Source of the DNA: Brevibacillus formosus
GTDB lineage: Bacteria > Bacillota > Bacilli > Brevibacillales > Brevibacillaceae
Direction of reading: 5' to 3'
Length of the DNA: 64,000 bases
NCBI RefSeq assembly: GCF_003013405.1
Contig: NZ_PXZL01000007.1
Location: 1-64,000, forward strand
Part shown: positions 36,801 through 45,477 of the stretch, piece by piece
How positions within the stretch are numbered: the stretch's first letter is position 1
How the letters are laid out: every line of letters begins with the position of its first letter
The notes under the pieces: generated by a model
Database searches by the model: none
What the model was told of the DNA's origin: nothing
What the model saw: only the letters and a program-made list of their open reading frames with translations
Made by a program: the position numbers and the translations under genes

Positions 36801-37066
36801 GTAGGCAAGAGGCCATCGGGACGCTCTTTTGCGATAATAGCTGTCACGGATTCCACCGTGAGCGGCTCCAAATACACTTTGTCCGCTACTTGTTCATCTG
36901 TCATGATCGTAGCCGGATTGTTATTCACCAGCACGACCTGCACGCCCGCTTCTTTCAGGGAAAGGCAAGCCTGTGCACCTGCATAATCAAATTCCGCTGC
37001 CTGCCCGATGACGATCGGACCAGAACCGATGACCAATACTTTATGAATGTGTGGCAATTTAGGCAT
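33824..37066 (-). CDS. carB: Carbamoyl-phosphate synthase large subunit, arginine-linked
   Basis: A 1080-residue two-fold repeated ATP-grasp synthase making carbamoyl phosphate. Both halves start with the typical KVLVIGSGPI(V/R)IGQ(A/G) motifs, near residues 9 and 560, with ATP-grasp EVNPR(V/A)SRSSALASKATG and EVNPRASRTVPITSKVTG. A C-terminal regulatory MGS-like domain covers about 940-1060. The arg gene context (carA before, argF after) indicates the arginine-specific rather than pyrimidine-specific enzyme. It overlaps carA by 8 bases and argF by 56. Confidence 0.96.
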   Translation of the reverse strand: MPKLPHIHKVLVIGSGPIVIGQAAEFDYAGAQACLSLKEAGVQVVLVNNNPATIMTDEQVADKVYLEPLTVESVTAIIAKERPDGLLPTLGGQTGLNLAVSLAEAGVLEKYSVQLLGTPLAAIQNGEDRELFKQLMQQIGEPVPESDTVESVESAIEFANAIGYPVIVRPAYTLGGAGGGIAADEASLRKVAAGGIAASPIGQVLIERSVKGWKEIEYEVMRDANDTCIIVCNMENLDPVGIHTGDSIVVAPSQTLTDRQYQMLRSVSTKVIRSLGVVGGCNIQFALDPNSDRYVLIEVNPRVSRSSALASKATGYPIARIAAKLALGYGLDEVLNPITGYTYASFEPALDYIVVKIPRFPFDKFPLADRKLGTQMKATGEVMSIARNLEAGLLKAVRSLEQGCTHLTRPELASWTREELAHSLQEATDIRLFVFAEAIRKGFTESELHNLTGVDPFFLRSLRKIVDLEVELSCHDSKTLTSELLLEAKRRGFADETIASLVGATPAEIKSLRQESGITPSYKIVDTCAAEFDAQTPYYYSDWQGVDEVESLAGRKVLVLGSGPIRIGQGIEFDYCSVHAAKALQASGIAAVVVNNNPETVSTDYETADHLYFEPLHVEDVLHIAEREQVEGVMVQFGGQTAINLAAKLEQAGLKVMGTSLAAIERAEDRELFYTMLRKLDIPHIPGKGVSSLEDATAIAEEIGFPVLMRPSYVIGGQGMVVVHNIDELQATIQDWLNHPNMSMFFPLLVDKYVPGKEAEVDAVCDGQSVIIPGIFQHVERAGIHSGDSVALFPAPHLTDDIKHKIASYTEAIAGEMEAVGLINIQFVIDGETVYVLEVNPRASRTVPITSKVTGIPMVQLAVRAQLGEKLSEMGYGTGLLPEIPFAVVKAPVFSTIKLNGVDPVLGPEMKSTGEVLGLGHSFEEAAGKAFAFKDNLYGDWQKGQLVMISLADGDKQDGVRESIGQMQADGANLAATPGTAEWLKNEGIVVKHIVADEAAWIDLLQEEEAAFALVTATKGNRHGRTGFALRSRMVQQGVPLFSAVDTFELYVKSIMKKRGGSHAASEDIGTLSKLAVTKA

Positions 37067-38165
37067 ATCTCTTCGCTCCTACTACGCGCATCGACTGCAA
37101 GAATTGGTGGAAAATGTGGGATGTATCACTTGGGCCTGGATGTGCTTCCGGATGGAACTGCACACTAAAAACAGGCAGACTGACATGGCGTAATCCTTCG
37201 ACTGAACCGTCATTGACATTGCGATAGGAAACCGTTAACTGGCGTTTATCCAGAGACTCTTCCTTGACCACGTACCCATGATTTTGTGAGCTCATATATA
37301 CTTTGCCAGTCATCATATCCTTGACCGGATGATTGCTGCCGCGGTGACCGTATGCAAGCTTCTCTGTCTTGCCGCCGTACATTAGCGCCAATACTTGATG
37401 TCCTAAACAAATGCCCAATGTCGGGTACTGCTCCACGGCTTTGCGCCATTCGCTGCAATACGCAAGCAAGTGCTCTGGATCGCCAGGCCCATTGGAAAAT
37501 AACAAGCCGTCTGGTGCGAGAGCATTGATTTGGGCAAAACTCGTATCAAAAGGAACGACCGTAACACGGCAGCCCTGCTGGAGAAGTGCATCCAAAATCG
37601 ATTGCTTCATGCCGAGGTCAATCAAGACGACATGTTCGCCTGTTCCCGGATAACGCTCCACTTGTTGTCTGGATACGTTGGCAACTAATGATTTCTTGGC
37701 GTGCTTGTAGCGCAGGGACACCACTTCCTCTACCTGCATAGGCTGATCGGAAATGACACCGAATACGGTACCGTCTTGACGGACGCGCTTGGTAATCGTT
37801 CGCGTATCGATCCCCGCAAGAATCGGGAATCCAAATGCTTCTGCCGCTTGAGCCAAAGTCATGTTTGATTCGTAATGGCTTGGCTCCATGCATAGCTCGC
37901 TGACAATCATCCCTGTCAACGCTGGCTTGGCTGCCTCATAATCCTTTTCGTTGATCCCGTAGTTTCCGATCAAGGGATATGTGAAGGTAACGATTTGCCC
38001 TGCAAAAGAAGGGTCTGTCATCACCTCTTGGTATCCCGTCATTCCTGTATGAAAAACCACTTCTCCGAATCCGTTAATGGGGGCGCCATACAGCTTCCCT
38101 GTAAAAACCTCGCCGCTCTCCAGCGTTAAATATCCTGTTCCTAACGATTGATTCTCTCTATCCAT
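37059..38165 (-). CDS. carA: Carbamoyl-phosphate synthase small subunit, arginine-linked
   Basis: A 368-residue glutaminase subunit. The N-terminal CPSase domain starts GYLTLESGEVFTGKLYG, with VFHTGMTGYQEVMTDPSF. The class I amidotransferase domain covers about 180-365, with nucleophile Cys in LGICLGHQVLALMYGG and His-Glu in FHPEAHPGPSD. ATG at 38165 with GGAG 11 bases upstream. It has its own ARG-box-overlapped promoter, downstream of the argD terminator, and overlaps carB by eight bases. Confidence 0.96.
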   Translation of the reverse strand: MDRENQSLGTGYLTLESGEVFTGKLYGAPINGFGEVVFHTGMTGYQEVMTDPSFAGQIVTFTYPLIGNYGINEKDYEAAKPALTGMIVSELCMEPSHYESNMTLAQAAEAFGFPILAGIDTRTITKRVRQDGTVFGVISDQPMQVEEVVSLRYKHAKKSLVANVSRQQVERYPGTGEHVVLIDLGMKQSILDALLQQGCRVTVVPFDTSFAQINALAPDGLLFSNGPGDPEHLLAYCSEWRKAVEQYPTLGICLGHQVLALMYGGKTEKLAYGHRGSNHPVKDMMTGKVYMSSQNHGYVVKEESLDKRQLTVSYRNVNDGSVEGLRHVSLPVFSVQFHPEAHPGPSDTSHIFHQFLQSMRVVGAKRYA

Positions 38166-38238
38166 CTATAAAGCAACTCCTCTCCAATAGGCACCGGACT
38201 GATCGCTCTTACCGAAAATTTATGCAACCTTTTGTATT

Positions 38239-38267
38239 AATATACATTCGGAATTATAAAAATGCAA
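38239..38267 (-). promoter_or_regulatory. Candidate carA promoter
   Basis: Minus-strand TTGCAT (38262-38267), 17-base spacer, TATATT (38239-38244). The -35 lies in the right arm of the argD terminator and within the ARG-box-like sequence at 38251-38268, an unusually compact arrangement. Confidence 0.5.
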
Positions 38268-38299
38268 CGAGTTTTTTGATCACTTCCACCCGTTGCATT
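38250..38299 (-). terminator. Terminator after argD
   Basis: Minus strand AATGCAACG, 21-base loop, CGTTGCATT, then TTTTATAATT. It lies 16 bases past the argD stop and ends the argC-B-D unit; its right arm doubles as carA promoter sequence. Confidence 0.7.
38251..38268 (+). promoter_or_regulatory. ARG-box-like operator of carA-carB-argF
   Basis: GAATTATAAAAATGCAAC agrees with the recalled Bacillus ARG box CATGAATAAAAATKCAAK at 13 of 18 positions, including all of TATAAAAATGCAA. It covers the -35 and spacer of the carA promoter, fitting arginine-dependent repression by ArgR/AhrC. Confidence 0.6.
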
Positions 38300-38314
38300 C
38301 TTTGCTTTTTTTAT

Positions 38315-39496
38315 CTAAACCTGCGACAGCGCCTCGCTTAATACGGTAATGGCTTGCTTTACTTCATCGTCGGTCGTCACAAAAGAAGGCAAGAGTCTCA
38401 CTACTTGCGGGCCAGCCATCAGCATAATGACTCCTTTTTCCCGTGCATACGCGACCGGCTCACCTGCAGGAATCGTAAGTTCTACACCGAGAAGCAGTCC
38501 TTTTCCCCGAACCGTAACCACTTTGTCTGGATGCTCTGCCTTGAGCTTCTCCAGCTCTTTGATCAATACGTCATGGATATGGGCTACCCGCTCCAAAATC
38601 TGCTCCTCTTCCATCGTCGCAAGAGTCGCGATTCCAGCAGTTGCTGCCAATGGATTCCCGCCAAAAGTAGTACCATGCGTACCTGGAGCAAACGCTGCTG
38701 CTACTTCTTTGGTCGCAACTACCGCTCCGATCGGGAAACCACTTCCTAAGCCTTTTGCCAATGAAATCGCATCTGGCTTCACGTCATAGTGCTGGAAGGC
38801 AAACCATGTACCCGTGCGGCCAATCCCGGTCTGTATCTCATCAATCAACAGGAGCAATCCGTGCGCATCGCACAATTCACGCAGCGCCTTCACCCACGCC
38901 TCTTCTGCCGGATGTACGCCGCCTTCTCCCTGAACCAGCTCCAGCATGATCGCGCACGTCTTGTCTGTAATGGCTGACTTGACCGCATCAAGGTCGTTGT
39001 AAGGAACGGTGACAAATCCCTGCGGCAATGGTGCGAAGCCGTCCTTCACCTTTTCCTGTCCAGTAGCCGTCAGGGTAGCCAATGTCCGTCCATGAAAAGA
39101 CTGTTCAAAGCTGATGATTTCGTAACGGTCGGTCCCTTTTATTTTTTGTGCATAGCGGCGGGCGAGCTTGATCAAGCCTTCATTCGCCTCTGCCCCACTG
39201 TTGCAGAAAAAAGCCTGATCCAGTCCAGACAAACGGCTCAGCTTTTCCGCCAAAATCTCTTGCTGAGGCACATGCACCAGATTCGAGCAATGCCACAACG
39301 TATCGAGCTGTTCGTGCAGCTTTGCCGTTAATTTTGGCGGGACATGCCCTAACGAGGTCACGGCAATTCCTGAGGTAAAATCGAGATATTGCTTGCCTTG
39401 ATCATCCCACACCTGATTTCCTTGTCCTTTTACCAAACTGATTGGCCATCTCGCATAGTTATTCATGAGATGCACAGGCGCTGTTGTTGTATGCAT
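38315..39496 (-). CDS. argD: Acetylornithine aminotransferase
   Basis: A 393-residue class III PLP-dependent aminotransferase converting N-acetylglutamate semialdehyde to N-acetylornithine. The PLP-lysine motif is DAISLAKGLGSGFPIGAV near residue 240, with LLLIDEIQTGIGRTG carrying the cofactor Asp and FFCNSGAEANEGLIKLAR. ATG at 39496 lies eight bases after GGAGGG; two longer in-frame ATGs are too close to that site. The start is inside argB (38-base overlap). Followed by a terminator. Confidence 0.95.
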   Translation of the reverse strand: MHTTTAPVHLMNNYARWPISLVKGQGNQVWDDQGKQYLDFTSGIAVTSLGHVPPKLTAKLHEQLDTLWHCSNLVHVPQQEILAEKLSRLSGLDQAFFCNSGAEANEGLIKLARRYAQKIKGTDRYEIISFEQSFHGRTLATLTATGQEKVKDGFAPLPQGFVTVPYNDLDAVKSAITDKTCAIMLELVQGEGGVHPAEEAWVKALRELCDAHGLLLLIDEIQTGIGRTGTWFAFQHYDVKPDAISLAKGLGSGFPIGAVVATKEVAAAFAPGTHGTTFGGNPLAATAGIATLATMEEEQILERVAHIHDVLIKELEKLKAEHPDKVVTVRGKGLLLGVELTIPAGEPVAYAREKGVIMLMAGPQVVRLLPSFVTTDDEVKQAITVLSEALSQV

Positions 39497-40304
39497 ATTC
39501 ATTTCCCTCCTCATTGAGTATATTCATACGGACTGTTGTCCCAACTGCCTGCCCCGCACAAACACCGAGCAGATCTTCAGCGGTTCCCTGACAGATGACA
39601 ACCTGCTCCACACCCTGTCCGAGAGCATCGATAGCTGCCTGAACCTTCGGAATCATTCCGCCAGTAATAATCCCTGCCCGAATCATTTCCTGTATCTCTT
39701 CTGCACTTGTTGCTGGCACTACTGCCTTGGTGCCGTCTGTCTGTGGCTGCATGATGCCCGGAACATCTGTCACCATGATCAGTTTTTCGGCGCTAAGTGC
39801 TGCTGCAATCGCTCCTGCGGCTACATCCGCATTGACGTTATATGTCTCTGTGCCATCTTCATTAACGGAAAGAGGAGCAATCACCGGGGCGTATCCCTGC
39901 TCAAGAATCGCTTTCGGAATGGTCGTATCAGCCTTCTTTATTTCTCCTACCCACCCGAGTGGCTTCATCGTTTTTGTTGCCAAAAAGGTCTGACCATCGA
40001 TTCCACTTACTCCCCAAGCCTTGGCTCCTGCCTGTATCAGCCTTTTTACCAGCGTCTTGTTGATACTGCCGCATAAGACCATCTCTACAATGCGCAGCGT
40101 GTCCTCGCAGGTAACACGAAGCCCATCGACAAATTGCGGAGTGATCTGAACTCGATCGAGCATACTGTTAATGGCAGGTCCGCCCCCATGGACGATGACG
40201 ATCTCTTGTCCTTGCGCCTGCAGTCCGGCAATTGCCTGAAAGAAAGAGTCAGGCAGCTGATCCATGGTGCTTCCGCCACATTTGATCACAACAATTCCTT
40301 GCAT
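39459..40304 (-). CDS. argB: Acetylglutamate kinase
   Basis: A 281-residue amino-acid kinase phosphorylating N-acetylglutamate. VVIKCGGSTMD replaces the common KxGG nucleotide motif. IVHGGGPAINSML near residue 48, DGLRVT, and NVNADVAAGAIAAAL near 170 are diagnostic. ATG at 40304 follows GAGGAGG; the longer open frame runs back over argC and is not used. Begins 13 bases after argC with no argJ in between. The C-terminal tail of about 20 residues overlaps the argD start. Confidence 0.94.
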   Translation of the reverse strand: MQGIVVIKCGGSTMDQLPDSFFQAIAGLQAQGQEIVIVHGGGPAINSMLDRVQITPQFVDGLRVTCEDTLRIVEMVLCGSINKTLVKRLIQAGAKAWGVSGIDGQTFLATKTMKPLGWVGEIKKADTTIPKAILEQGYAPVIAPLSVNEDGTETYNVNADVAAGAIAAALSAEKLIMVTDVPGIMQPQTDGTKAVVPATSAEEIQEMIRAGIITGGMIPKVQAAIDALGQGVEQVVICQGTAEDLLGVCAGQAVGTTVRMNILNEEGNEYAYNNSACASHE

Positions 40305-40317
40305 CTGCTTTCCTCCT

Positions 40318-41358
40318 CTACGGGTATACAGGTACGAGCGGCAAGCCCGTTTTCTCAGGCAAATCAAACATGACATTCATGTTTTGTACAGCTTGACCGG
40401 CGGCGCCTTTCATCATGTTATCGATTACCGACAGCAAGATGACACGCTTCGTGCGCTGATCAACATGGATGGCGATATCGCAGTAATTGGAGCCGTAAAC
40501 TTCTTTGGTACGTGGATGACTGCCTGCAGGACGTACACGCACAAAAGGCTTATCCGCATAAGCAGCTTCATATAGCTCCTGGATTTGTGATTGTGTGACG
40601 TCAGTTGTTAGTTGTCCGTAGGCCGTGACTAAAATCCCTCGGGTCATCGGCACCAAATGCGGCGTAAATTGAACAAGCGTCTCTTCCCCGCTCTGTTTTT
40701 GCAGCTCTTGTTCAATCTCTGGTGTATGCTGATGACTCGCAACTTTATAAGCATGGATGCTTTCATTAATCTCGCTGTAATGAACTCCCAGCGATACTCC
40801 ACGTCCAGCGCCGGACACACCTGATTTGGCATCGACGATCCAACTGTTAGGCTGTACCCAGCCTGTCTTTACCAGCGGGAGCAAGGCGAGGAGTGTAGCA
40901 GTGGGATAACACCCTGGATTCGCTATAAGACTGGCACCCGCTACTTGCTCTTGATTCCACTCGGTTAAACCGTAAACAGCCGCTTCTACCCATTGGGACG
41001 GGGCCGGCTCATGTTTGTACCACGTTTTGTAGACCGCACCGTTTTCTAGACGAAAATCCCCAGATAAATCAATGACCTTCACGCCTTTTTCGACCAGCTG
41101 CGGAGACAGCGTGCTACTTACTCCCGCAGGTGTAGCAAGGAAGATCAAATCGTTCACACCGCTCATGCTGTCTGCATCAATTGGTGACAATGTGGGCAAC
41201 CCGAGTCCAGCTGCATGTGGAAACGATTTCTCCAAGCTCTCCCCTTCTGATGAACTTGAATATAAATTGGCAATCTCAACATGCGGATGCCCAGCCAAAA
41301 GACGGATCAACTCCGCGCCACCATAACCCGTTGCTCCAACAATCCCGACCCGAACCAT
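40318..41358 (-). CDS. argC: N-acetyl-gamma-glutamyl-phosphate reductase
   Basis: A 346-residue NADPH-dependent reductase. The Rossmann motif VGIVGATGYGGAELIRLLAGH is at the N-terminus (residues 4-24), with the active-site Cys in IANPGCYPTATLLAL near 150. YSEINESIHAYKVASHQHTPE follows. AAAGGGGAG precedes the ATG. First gene of argC-argB-argD; ARG-box-like sequence lies 36 bases upstream. Confidence 0.97.
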   Translation of the reverse strand: MVRVGIVGATGYGGAELIRLLAGHPHVEIANLYSSSSEGESLEKSFPHAAGLGLPTLSPIDADSMSGVNDLIFLATPAGVSSTLSPQLVEKGVKVIDLSGDFRLENGAVYKTWYKHEPAPSQWVEAAVYGLTEWNQEQVAGASLIANPGCYPTATLLALLPLVKTGWVQPNSWIVDAKSGVSGAGRGVSLGVHYSEINESIHAYKVASHQHTPEIEQELQKQSGEETLVQFTPHLVPMTRGILVTAYGQLTTDVTQSQIQELYEAAYADKPFVRVRPAGSHPRTKEVYGSNYCDIAIHVDQRTKRVILLSVIDNMMKGAAGQAVQNMNVMFDLPEKTGLPLVPVYP

Positions 41359-41393
41359 GCTCTCTCCCCTTTATTCTATCCTGTATTTTTATA

Positions 41394-41411
41394 CATGAAT
41401 AATAATAAAAA
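41394..41411 (+). promoter_or_regulatory. ARG-box-like operator upstream of argC
   Basis: CATGAATAATAATAAAAA keeps the first nine bases of the recalled ARG box and 14 of 18 overall. A second ATTCAG half-site follows at 41414-41419. It lies 36-53 bases upstream of the argC ATG. Confidence 0.6.
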
Positions 41412-41451
41412 TCCATTCAGAATACAACAGAAAAACTTTTTTGCGGCCAAA

Positions 41452-41479
41452 GAAAAAAGCGCCCGATTGCTCAAGCGCT
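41452..41479 (-). terminator. Terminator after the cytochrome c gene
   Basis: Minus strand AGCGCTTG/CGGGCGCT (two G-T pairs), 6-base loop, then TTTTTTC. It lies 16 bases past the stop at 41495. Confidence 0.75.
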
Positions 41480-41494
41480 GGTTTGTTGCCCTGT

Positions 41495-41872
41495 TTACTT
41501 TTTATCCGCTAACCATGCAGCAATGTTTTCTGCATCTTTTCCGGTGACGAGACCCGGAGGCATTGATCCCTTTCCTTTTTCCAAAATGCCCATGATCTCG
41601 TCCTTGTTCAACTGGCTGCCGATCTTTTGCAAGTTCGGTCCAACTGCCCCTTCCAATGTCTGTCCGTGGCAGCCTGAACAGGTATTTTTGTACATGGTTT
41701 CTGCAGTTGCTGCATCATAGCTGCCGGATGGTGCCGTGGTTGGCGGAGTTTCTGTAGCCGGAGCCTCTGTTGCTGGTTGATTGGCTGGCGGCTGTGTTTG
41801 CTGATTTCCGCCACAGGCACTTAGCGAGAATGCGAGTACAGCCGCTGTCAAAACGAGTGGAATACGTTTCAA
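41495..41872 (-). CDS. Membrane-anchored lipoprotein cytochrome c (CccB-like)
   Basis: A 125-residue lipoprotein: short signal peptide with lipobox LSAC (Cys near residue 20), a Pro/Thr/Ala/Glu-rich linker of about 30 residues, then a single-haem class I domain with CSGCH and the distal Met in KGSMPPGLV. An electron carrier on the outer face of the membrane, like Bacillus subtilis cytochrome c551. The start is TTG at 41872 with AAGGAGGG seven bases upstream; the open frame extends 18 codons more over this site. In Bacillus subtilis cccB neighbours ftsEX, not the case here. Confidence 0.85.
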   Translation of the reverse strand: MKRIPLVLTAAVLAFSLSACGGNQQTQPPANQPATEAPATETPPTTAPSGSYDAATAETMYKNTCSGCHGQTLEGAVGPNLQKIGSQLNKDEIMGILEKGKGSMPPGLVTGKDAENIAAWLADKK

Positions 41873-41948
41873 GGCTGTTCCCTCCTTTATTCGGATTTCT
41901 TCGCTAAGTATGCCTCCGACTTCCACTTCTCATTCTTACGACAGCCAT

Positions 41949-42218
41949 TTAGGACAAAGGAAATTCCAACGGACTCCATTCACGCAACTCTAACGTCCGT
42001 GCGCCTTCCACGACAACTGGGTCAGCCTCCGCCAATTTACGAGCTTCTTCCAGAGAATCTGCTTTGTAAATAACCAATCCCCCGAGCTTGTCTGTGAAAG
42101 GTCCTGCCATAAACACTTTTCCCTGCTTGTACAAATCATTGATATACGTAAGATGCGCAGGTCTTACTTGAGCATTCAGCTCTTGATTCACGATTGGCAA
42201 AAATGCGGCATATAACAT
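41949..42218 (-). CDS. YciI-like protein
   Basis: An 89-residue small soluble protein of the YciI/YCII ferredoxin-like fold, with RPAHLTYINDLYKQGKVFMAGPF and DPVVVEGARTLELREW; family members may be metal-binding or catalytic, role unknown. ATG at 42218 is preceded by GGAG about ten bases upstream. The open frame continues 57 codons upstream but that stretch overlaps an extended -10 promoter (TGTTATACT) and is not family-like. Confidence 0.8.
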   Translation of the reverse strand: MLYAAFLPIVNQELNAQVRPAHLTYINDLYKQGKVFMAGPFTDKLGGLVIYKADSLEEARKLAEADPVVVEGARTLELREWSPLEFPLS

Positions 42219-42361
42219 GGACGGTTTCTCTCCTTTTTCATGACCTTGTTCTTTCATGAAGTATAACATAATTATGAATACGGACTTTGGTCTGGTAGGA
42301 TTTTTCCTTTCAACAGCGAACGATTCAAAGGTAGCAAGTAGCAACAGAGAGGCGGATAGGT

Positions 42362-43798
42362 ATGGACACGCAGATACAGTTATATACATCTCTCTTCCAC
42401 AACAATCCTGACGCTGTTTTCATGTTCGATATGCAGGGCAGATTCACAGGCGTAAACGCTGCTGGTGAAGCATTGATAGGATTCACCTCTCAAGAATTGC
42501 TGCGCATGCAAATTTGGGAAGTTCTCGCTTCTACTGAGGGTCTCGACAGTAAGAAACAACAACAAATCCTCTCTGCAGGAATCAGAAAAAATAAGCATTA
42601 TCAGTTGCTCCATAAAAACGGGCAGGTTGTGGATATTATCGCTTCCAGTTTTCCCATTTTTCAAAACGGCGAAATCATCAGTCGCTATACGATTGCCAAA
42701 AACATCACGCAGCAAAAGAAAATGGAAGAGGCTCTTCACCAAATACAAGAGAACTTTCGGTTAATATCCGAGAACATTATGGATTTGATTTTTATTGTAA
42801 ACGTAGATGGAATGATTACCTACGCTTCTCCTTCTGTTCAGGCGGTAACTGGTCTCACGATTGATCAAGTGATCAACCAGCATTTTTCGATCTTGATTCA
42901 TCCTGAGCAAGTATCTAGCGCCAAGAGCGATTTTGCTCAAATGTTGAAGCAGAAGATCACGCTCGACGCCGAGTACCATTACCTGCACCCAGACGGTAGA
43001 ATGTTGCTGTTCGATGTGAAAGGGACACCTGACGTTTGTTCAAACGGTCATATTCTCAGCACGGTTTTTGTAGCACGTGATATTACAGAACGTCGGCAAT
43101 CAGAGGAATTGCTTCGTTACTCTGACAAGCTGTCCGTTCTAGGAGAGCTTGCCGCGGGTATCGCCCATGAAATTCGCAATCCGCTTACGGCCCTAAAAGG
43201 GTTTATTCAACTCATGGAAGGGGACAAGCTCGCCAATCAGCAATACTTGCAAATTATGCGATCTGAAATTGACCGGATCACCTCGATTACCAGTGAGCTT
43301 TTAATAATGGCGAAGCCGCAAGCGTTGCGATTTGCTCCCAACGGCCTTTTGCCATTGCTTTCGTCTGTCATTAAGCTTTTGGAACCGCAGGCACTTCTTA
43401 AAAATGTATCCATTCTTACTGATTTTCCGCAAGTCACGTCCCTCATATTGTGTGAGGAATATCAAATCAAGCAAGTCTTCATAAACATCATAAAAAACGG
43501 CATGGAAGCCATGCCGTTAGGTGGAAATCTCACAATCAAGGTTGTAGAGCGCACTTCCGATGTTATCATCCGAATCAGCGATCAAGGACAAGGTATCCCT
43601 GCCGAGCTACTTCCCCGATTAGGAGAGCTTTTTTATAGTACAAAAGAAACAGGAACTGGCCTGGGGTTAATGGTAAGCTCAAAAATTATTCGCGATCACG
43701 GCGGTACAATCAACATCGCCAGCGATGTCGGCAAAGGAACCACCGTATCGATATCCATACCAAAAGCCTTGAAGCCTACTGTTTCGTTTAACGATTAA
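42362..43798 (+). CDS. Cytosolic two-PAS sensor histidine kinase
   Basis: A 478-residue kinase. PAS domains at about 8-118 and 130-250 (each ending with a PAC-like DITERR or NITQQK), HisKA around 260-330 with phospho-acceptor His in [17 protein letters not shown], then HATPase with N-box [13 protein letters not shown] (N in NIIKN), G1 DQGQGIP and G2 [14 protein letters not shown]. No membrane segment. Resembles the sporulation kinases KinA/KinE and other orphan kinases that feed Spo0F; no response regulator is adjacent. GAGAGG precedes the ATG. Its 3' end overlaps prfB (convergent) by 11 bases. Confidence 0.88.
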   Translation: MDTQIQLYTSLFHNNPDAVFMFDMQGRFTGVNAAGEALIGFTSQELLRMQIWEVLASTEGLDSKKQQQILSAGIRKNKHYQLLHKNGQVVDIIASSFPIFQNGEIISRYTIAKNITQQKKMEEALHQIQENFRLISENIMDLIFIVNVDGMITYASPSVQAVTGLTIDQVINQHFSILIHPEQVSSAKSDFAQMLKQKITLDAEYHYLHPDGRMLLFDVKGTPDVCSNGHILSTVFVARDITERRQSEELLRYSDKLSVLGELAAGIAHEIRNPLTALKGFIQLMEGDKLANQQYLQIMRSEIDRITSITSELLIMAKPQALRFAPNGLLPLLSSVIKLLEPQALLKNVSILTDFPQVTSLILCEEYQIKQVFINIIKNGMEAMPLGGNLTIKVVERTSDVIIRISDQGQGIPAELLPRLGELFYSTKETGTGLGLMVSSKIIRDHGGTINIASDVGKGTTVSISIPKALKPTVSFND

Positions 43799-44901
43799 TC
43801 TGCGCGCGCAAATAGGCATCGATAAACGAATCAATATCACCATCCATGACGGCTTGAACGTTTCCTACCTCCATATTCGTCCGGTGGTCTTTTACCAGAC
43901 TGTATGGATGGAAGACATAGGAACGAATTTGGCTGCCCCACGCAATATCTTTTTGTTCACCTTGAATAGCGGCCAACGTTTTCTCTTGTTCTTCCCGTTT
44001 TTTCTCAAACAGTCGTGCCGTCAGCATCTTCATCGCACGCTCCCGGTTTTTAATCTGGGAGCGTTCTGTTTGACACGTCACCACAATTCCAGAAGGCAAG
44101 TGAGTAATCCGTACAGCGGAGTCAGTCGTGTTGATATGCTGACCACCCGCCCCACTGGACCGATACGTATCGATTTTCAGGTCTTCAGTACGTATGTCTA
44201 CCGCATTATCGTCTTCGATCTCCGGCAGGACGTTGCAAGACACAAACGATGTGTGTCGGCGTCCAGAGGCATCAAACGGAGATATCCGCACAAGACGATG
44301 AACCCCTTTTTCTGATTTGAGGTAGCCATACGCATTGTAGCCCTTAATGAGGAGAGTAACACTTTTTACACCGGCTTCATCGCCAGGCAAATAGTCCAAT
44401 GTTTCGACCTTGAAGCCCTTGGCATCCCCCCAACGTGTATACATACGCAGAAGCATGGACGCCCAATCCTGGGACTCCGTACCACCCGCTCCCGGATGCA
44501 GCTCCAGAATGGCGTTGTTTTTGTCGTATTCATCGCTCAAAAGCAATTCCAGCTCAAAGCTCTCAAATGACTTCCGCAGCTCCTGCGTACTGTCATACAG
44601 ATCTTGAATGAGCGACGCATCTCCTTCTTCGATGACGAGCTCCAGCATTACCTGGAGATCCTCGTACTGAGAATCCAGCTTGGCCATCGTCTCTACGAGG
44701 CTTTTGATTGCATTCAGTTCACTGATTGTCTTCTGCGCTGCATCATTGTCATCCCAAAAATCGGGTGCCAGCATGCGCTCTTCCAGTTCACCGATTCGTT
44801 CCTGTTTTACTGGGAGGTCAAAGAGACCCCCTGATATCCGCTAAACGCTTAGCCATGCTAGACATCTCTTGTTTGATGTCCGCAATATCGATTAATGCCA
44901 T
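43788..44901 (-). CDS. prfB: Peptide chain release factor 2 with programmed +1 frameshift
   Basis: A 370-residue RF2 recognising UGA and UAA. The ATG at 44901 opens a 27-codon frame (44901-44821) that stops at an in-frame TGA; translation shifts +1 by skipping the base at 44820 and continues 44819-43788. The shift site on the minus strand is AGGGGG, three bases, CTTTGAC: an internal Shine-Dalgarno before CTT-TGA, exactly the RF2 autoregulatory signal. GGQ is in [19 protein letters not shown]. The normal SPF-type loop differs as expected for RF2. Convergent 11-base overlap with the kinase. Confidence 0.97.
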
Positions 44902-45015
44902 GTTGCGAATCACCTTCTCTTTACGTAAGCTATGTTTTATTGTAACGTAATTTGCCCGATGCGCAAATACGGCAGCTTGTCACGTTTAGAAAAGGGACTT
45001 CGCCGCTACTCTTTG

Positions 45016-45477
45016 TCACGTTGCCACCGGTGGTGATGGCGAGGATCTCAGGTCTCGTATTTCATGCGGTTGTTTATTTTCCGTCTGCGATGCAGCAACC
45101 AGAAAGAGATGGGTACGCCGAGCTTCGCTTGCTTTCAACTGGTATGCTTGCTTGATGATAGCTTGTCGCTTTCCACTGTGTGTTTTTCGATATTTTTTGG
45201 CTAATGGACTTTCACGCGTTCGATCCACCATTCCATTCGGAGGTGCGATCAAGGCCTCCTTCCAATTCGGCTCCGGAATTTCCTCCATCAGTCTCTTGTC
45301 CTCAAAGACCGGGTCTTGTGCTGAGATGACTCTCGGTAATTCGATCCCCTCCTCCTTTTCAATGAGCTGTACTTTTTTATTTTCTTTTCCTGTCTGTAGG
45401 ACTGCTTTTAAAGTAACGGAAATGCGCTCCATAATATTTTTTGTTTGTATCCCCATCACGTTCACTGACGTTCTCAT
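45016..45477 (-). CDS. Conserved hypothetical protein between secA and prfB
   Basis: A 153-residue, strongly charged protein with no membrane segment or recognised domain. It has a Lys/Glu-rich N-terminal half (GKENKKVQLIEKEEGIELPR), a central EIPEPNWKEALIAPPNGMVD, and a basic stretch KKYRKTHSGKRQAIIKQAYQLKASEARR. GGGGGA lies eight bases upstream of the ATG, a good ribosome-binding site that supports it being real. It lies 114 bases upstream of prfB. In Bacillus subtilis prfB directly follows secA; here a terminator and this gene intervene. Confidence 0.55.
   Translation of the reverse strand: MRTSVNVMGIQTKNIMERISVTLKAVLQTGKENKKVQLIEKEEGIELPRVISAQDPVFEDKRLMEEIPEPNWKEALIAPPNGMVDRTRESPLAKKYRKTHSGKRQAIIKQAYQLKASEARRTHLFLVAASQTENKQPHEIRDLRSSPSPPVAT

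Noticed and set aside
44960-45021. Repeated TTGTCACGTT between prfB and the hypothetical gene
   Set aside because: Only two ten-base copies, one inside coding sequence; no symmetry or spacing to support a regulatory site.
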